A stretch of 64,000 bases of DNA from Trichobilharzia szidati (taxonomy: Eukaryota > Platyhelminthes > Trematoda > Strigeidida > Schistosomatidae), in the NCBI GenBank assembly GCA_944472155.2, contig OX235275.1:28200865-28264864 (forward strand), written 5' to 3'. The notes under the pieces were generated by a model that saw only the letters and a list, made by a program, of their open reading frames with translations, had not been told where the DNA came from and searched no databases. The translations under genes were made by a program, and so were the position numbers. Positions 38,701 to 41,700 of the stretch are shown here, one piece after another (position 1 is the first letter of the stretch; the number at the start of each line of letters is the position of its first letter).

Positions 38701-41700
38701 GCAAAAGAAAGGTGCACCCACCGAAATTCGAAACCGGGACATTCTGGCTTCAAAGCGAGCTCATTAGCCACTAGGACCCGATTCGACAGCTCATGAGTTA
38801 CGACTAGTTACTGGAAGTCCTGTGTCCGAATCCCTGTGGATGCGTTCTGATGGAGAGTCCTGAATTAGGATGGAACCACTTTCCAGTACTCTCTGCTGGT
38901 TTTCCATGGTTCTTTAAATGACAACAATCCGTGACTAAACTTGAAACTAATCAAAACCGTATAATGTTGTGCCTTTTGAAAATACACTTGCTGATATATT
39001 TTTCTTTGTTCAAACTAATAAAGGCAATCGGTTGTCTGAAATTCTTTCTGATGTAATTCTAATTCACCTTTACTGACTATGATTGTATGCCAAAATTAAT
39101 CGCTGAACAGACAAGCATGTATAGGAGTTTGAAGAAGAATTTACTACAAAGAATAGTTCTCTCTAGTTGTTTGTATTCTGAAGCTCATGCGAAACCACTA
39201 GATAGCTGATATCAAATCAACAGTTCCAGAGATAAATTATCCAGCAATATGATTGTGATAACTTACTGAATGAATTGTTCAGATTACAGTTGACCTCATG
39301 TGGAATTGAACGCAATTGTATTTCTATTCCTCTCCGATTTATTCTCTACTTTCCTTGCCTGTGAGAAACTAAATTATTTAATTTCAATCTTTAGATTTCG
39401 TCACGAACACTAACACCATTTAGGGGAGAGATCAATGGACAGTAAGGAGGACTAGACCGTTGTTTCGTCCTATTTCGAGACTCTTTTGAGGTGTGCACTC
39501 ATGAATCCACCAGGAATTGAACTGGAAACCTTGAGGTTACGAGACTGCTCGTTGATGATTCACCCACCTGGGCTGGAATCCAATGACTTGTGGTGAGCTG
39601 CCTAGAATGATGGCCACATTGCAAACCTGACTGATAGAATTCAGTCTGCTCCATAGAAAGGACTAGACACATCACACTAGCTACGAGTGTCCAGTCAAAG
39701 AATTCTAACTTTGTCAACTCGTGGTATAGCAGTTTATCCTTGTGGTGTGATGCAAATTGATAGGTAGCGGTCGAAATTGAAATCAACATTTCAAGTGAAT
39801 AGTCGAAGAAGTAGAAGTGTGTATTCCTCAAACGTGGAAATAACCTCATTGGACCACTTGTTTGACCTTGAGCAGCCAATCATTCGCCCCTGTGAAATGT
39901 AAGATGCTGCTACAGGACTGGACTACGTCAACTCCTTGCTTAGTGATAGGGATTGAAGTAATAGAACATGTTGACCACTTCACCTATTTGGGAAATTGTA
40001 TCAGCACCAACGGATTGATTGGTGACGAAATCTCAGCACGGATCCAGAAAGCTCGAGCTGCTTTCGCTAACTTACACCGTCTCTGGCGTAGGCGTGACAT
40101 CCGGCTGTCAACCAAGGGACGTGTATACTGCTCAGCAGTTCGCTCCGTCCTTCTCTATGGCGGTGAGACGTGGCCATTGAGAGCGGAAGACATGAAGAGA
40201 TTGTCTGTTTTTGACCACAGATGTTTACGATCTCTTTCTCGCGTTAGGTGGTATAATAAGGTAAGTAATGTTGACGTTAAGCGTAGAGTGTTGGGCAAAC
40301 AGGGAAAACCACTCGAAGAGGCTATGAAGTTACATAGATTGAGATGGTTAGGCCACGTGCTGCGCATGCCTAACCATCGTCTCCCCCGACGGGCACTACT
40401 AGCTGATATAGGTGCAGGTTGGAAAAGAGTAAGTGGTGGCCAAACAGAAACATGGCCTCATCAATCCATGAAATCCCTGACAGTTAAACTGAGTCAGGTA
40501 GGGAGGGAGATGCAGACTTCCGGGTTGGGGCCCGGCCTCGGGACTCTAAGAATCAATGGCTGGAGACACTAGGTGACATGGCTCAAAATCGTTGTCAATG
40601 GCGCAGATGTATTCAGTCTCTTTAACGTTCATATTCCTTTCTACCATTACTCATTCTGTTTCACTCTTATACTTATCTAAATTCTATTGATTCTCTTCTC
40701 TCATTTTCCTGTCCACCTTTGTGTGCTATTTTGGAACGTGGCAACTCGAACTGCTGCACTTCGGTGCCAAGTTCTATGTTGAATCCAGCAGCAGGGCAGC
40801 CAATCGTTAACCAATCACGACAATTTATTCTCCTCTGAATATCTAGTCAGTGAAATTTGATTATTGTTAAGAATACATAAATATGATGTTGTATTTCCTT
40901 AATGGAAGGTCTATCACATCCTCACCAATGCCACAAATGTTCAAAAATAAGGATAAAACAGGTGTTCAGTGCTCTCCGTGGTTCTCAATAATCTCTTCAA
41001 CTAATGTCGGTTCTTGACGAAATCTAACAACTGAAATTATTTCGATTCAAATCCGGACAAATCTTACAATCGAAATACTAATTCACATTTATTGTGTCTA
41101 GTATTAAAAAAATAATAAAAATGACATTCCACTTTCTTCATTATTTATAATTGTTGTATAATCCCCTTTTTTGTTTCACTCCTCTATTTATTCTATATAT
41201 AGGATATACCCAGTTTTGCTCGTGTACTGCATAAATTCGGACCAAGTCAAATACACACATGCCTAACCAATTTTCATATTCTTGTATGGTTAGCTGGTAA
41301 TGATACACTCGGTCTACAGCTGTTCAATTCAAGCGAAGATGGTAAAGTGAATGAAGATATTCATGGGATAACTGGCCTTTTGAATGCCATAGCTATAGGC
41401 TGTTCAGGAAAATCGTCTACAAGTGTTAGTGAATCTGAAATAGCTATCAAAAAATGGGCAAATAATTCACCTATATGGGCTACTGTTCAAGAATTGGCTA
41501 ATGCTGTGGTCTCTGGTAAGTACATTCTGTTTGTTTTGCTGTTTTTTTTCTTTGGTTTTTTTCTATAAGTGTATTTATCGAAGAAAATGGAAATGGATCG
41601 GGAAGACGCCGAGGAAACTGTCAGGTGACATCGCAAGCCAGACCTTCGAGTGGAACTTGAGTTGGAAACAATGAGTCGGTCACCCGAGACTGACATGCAG

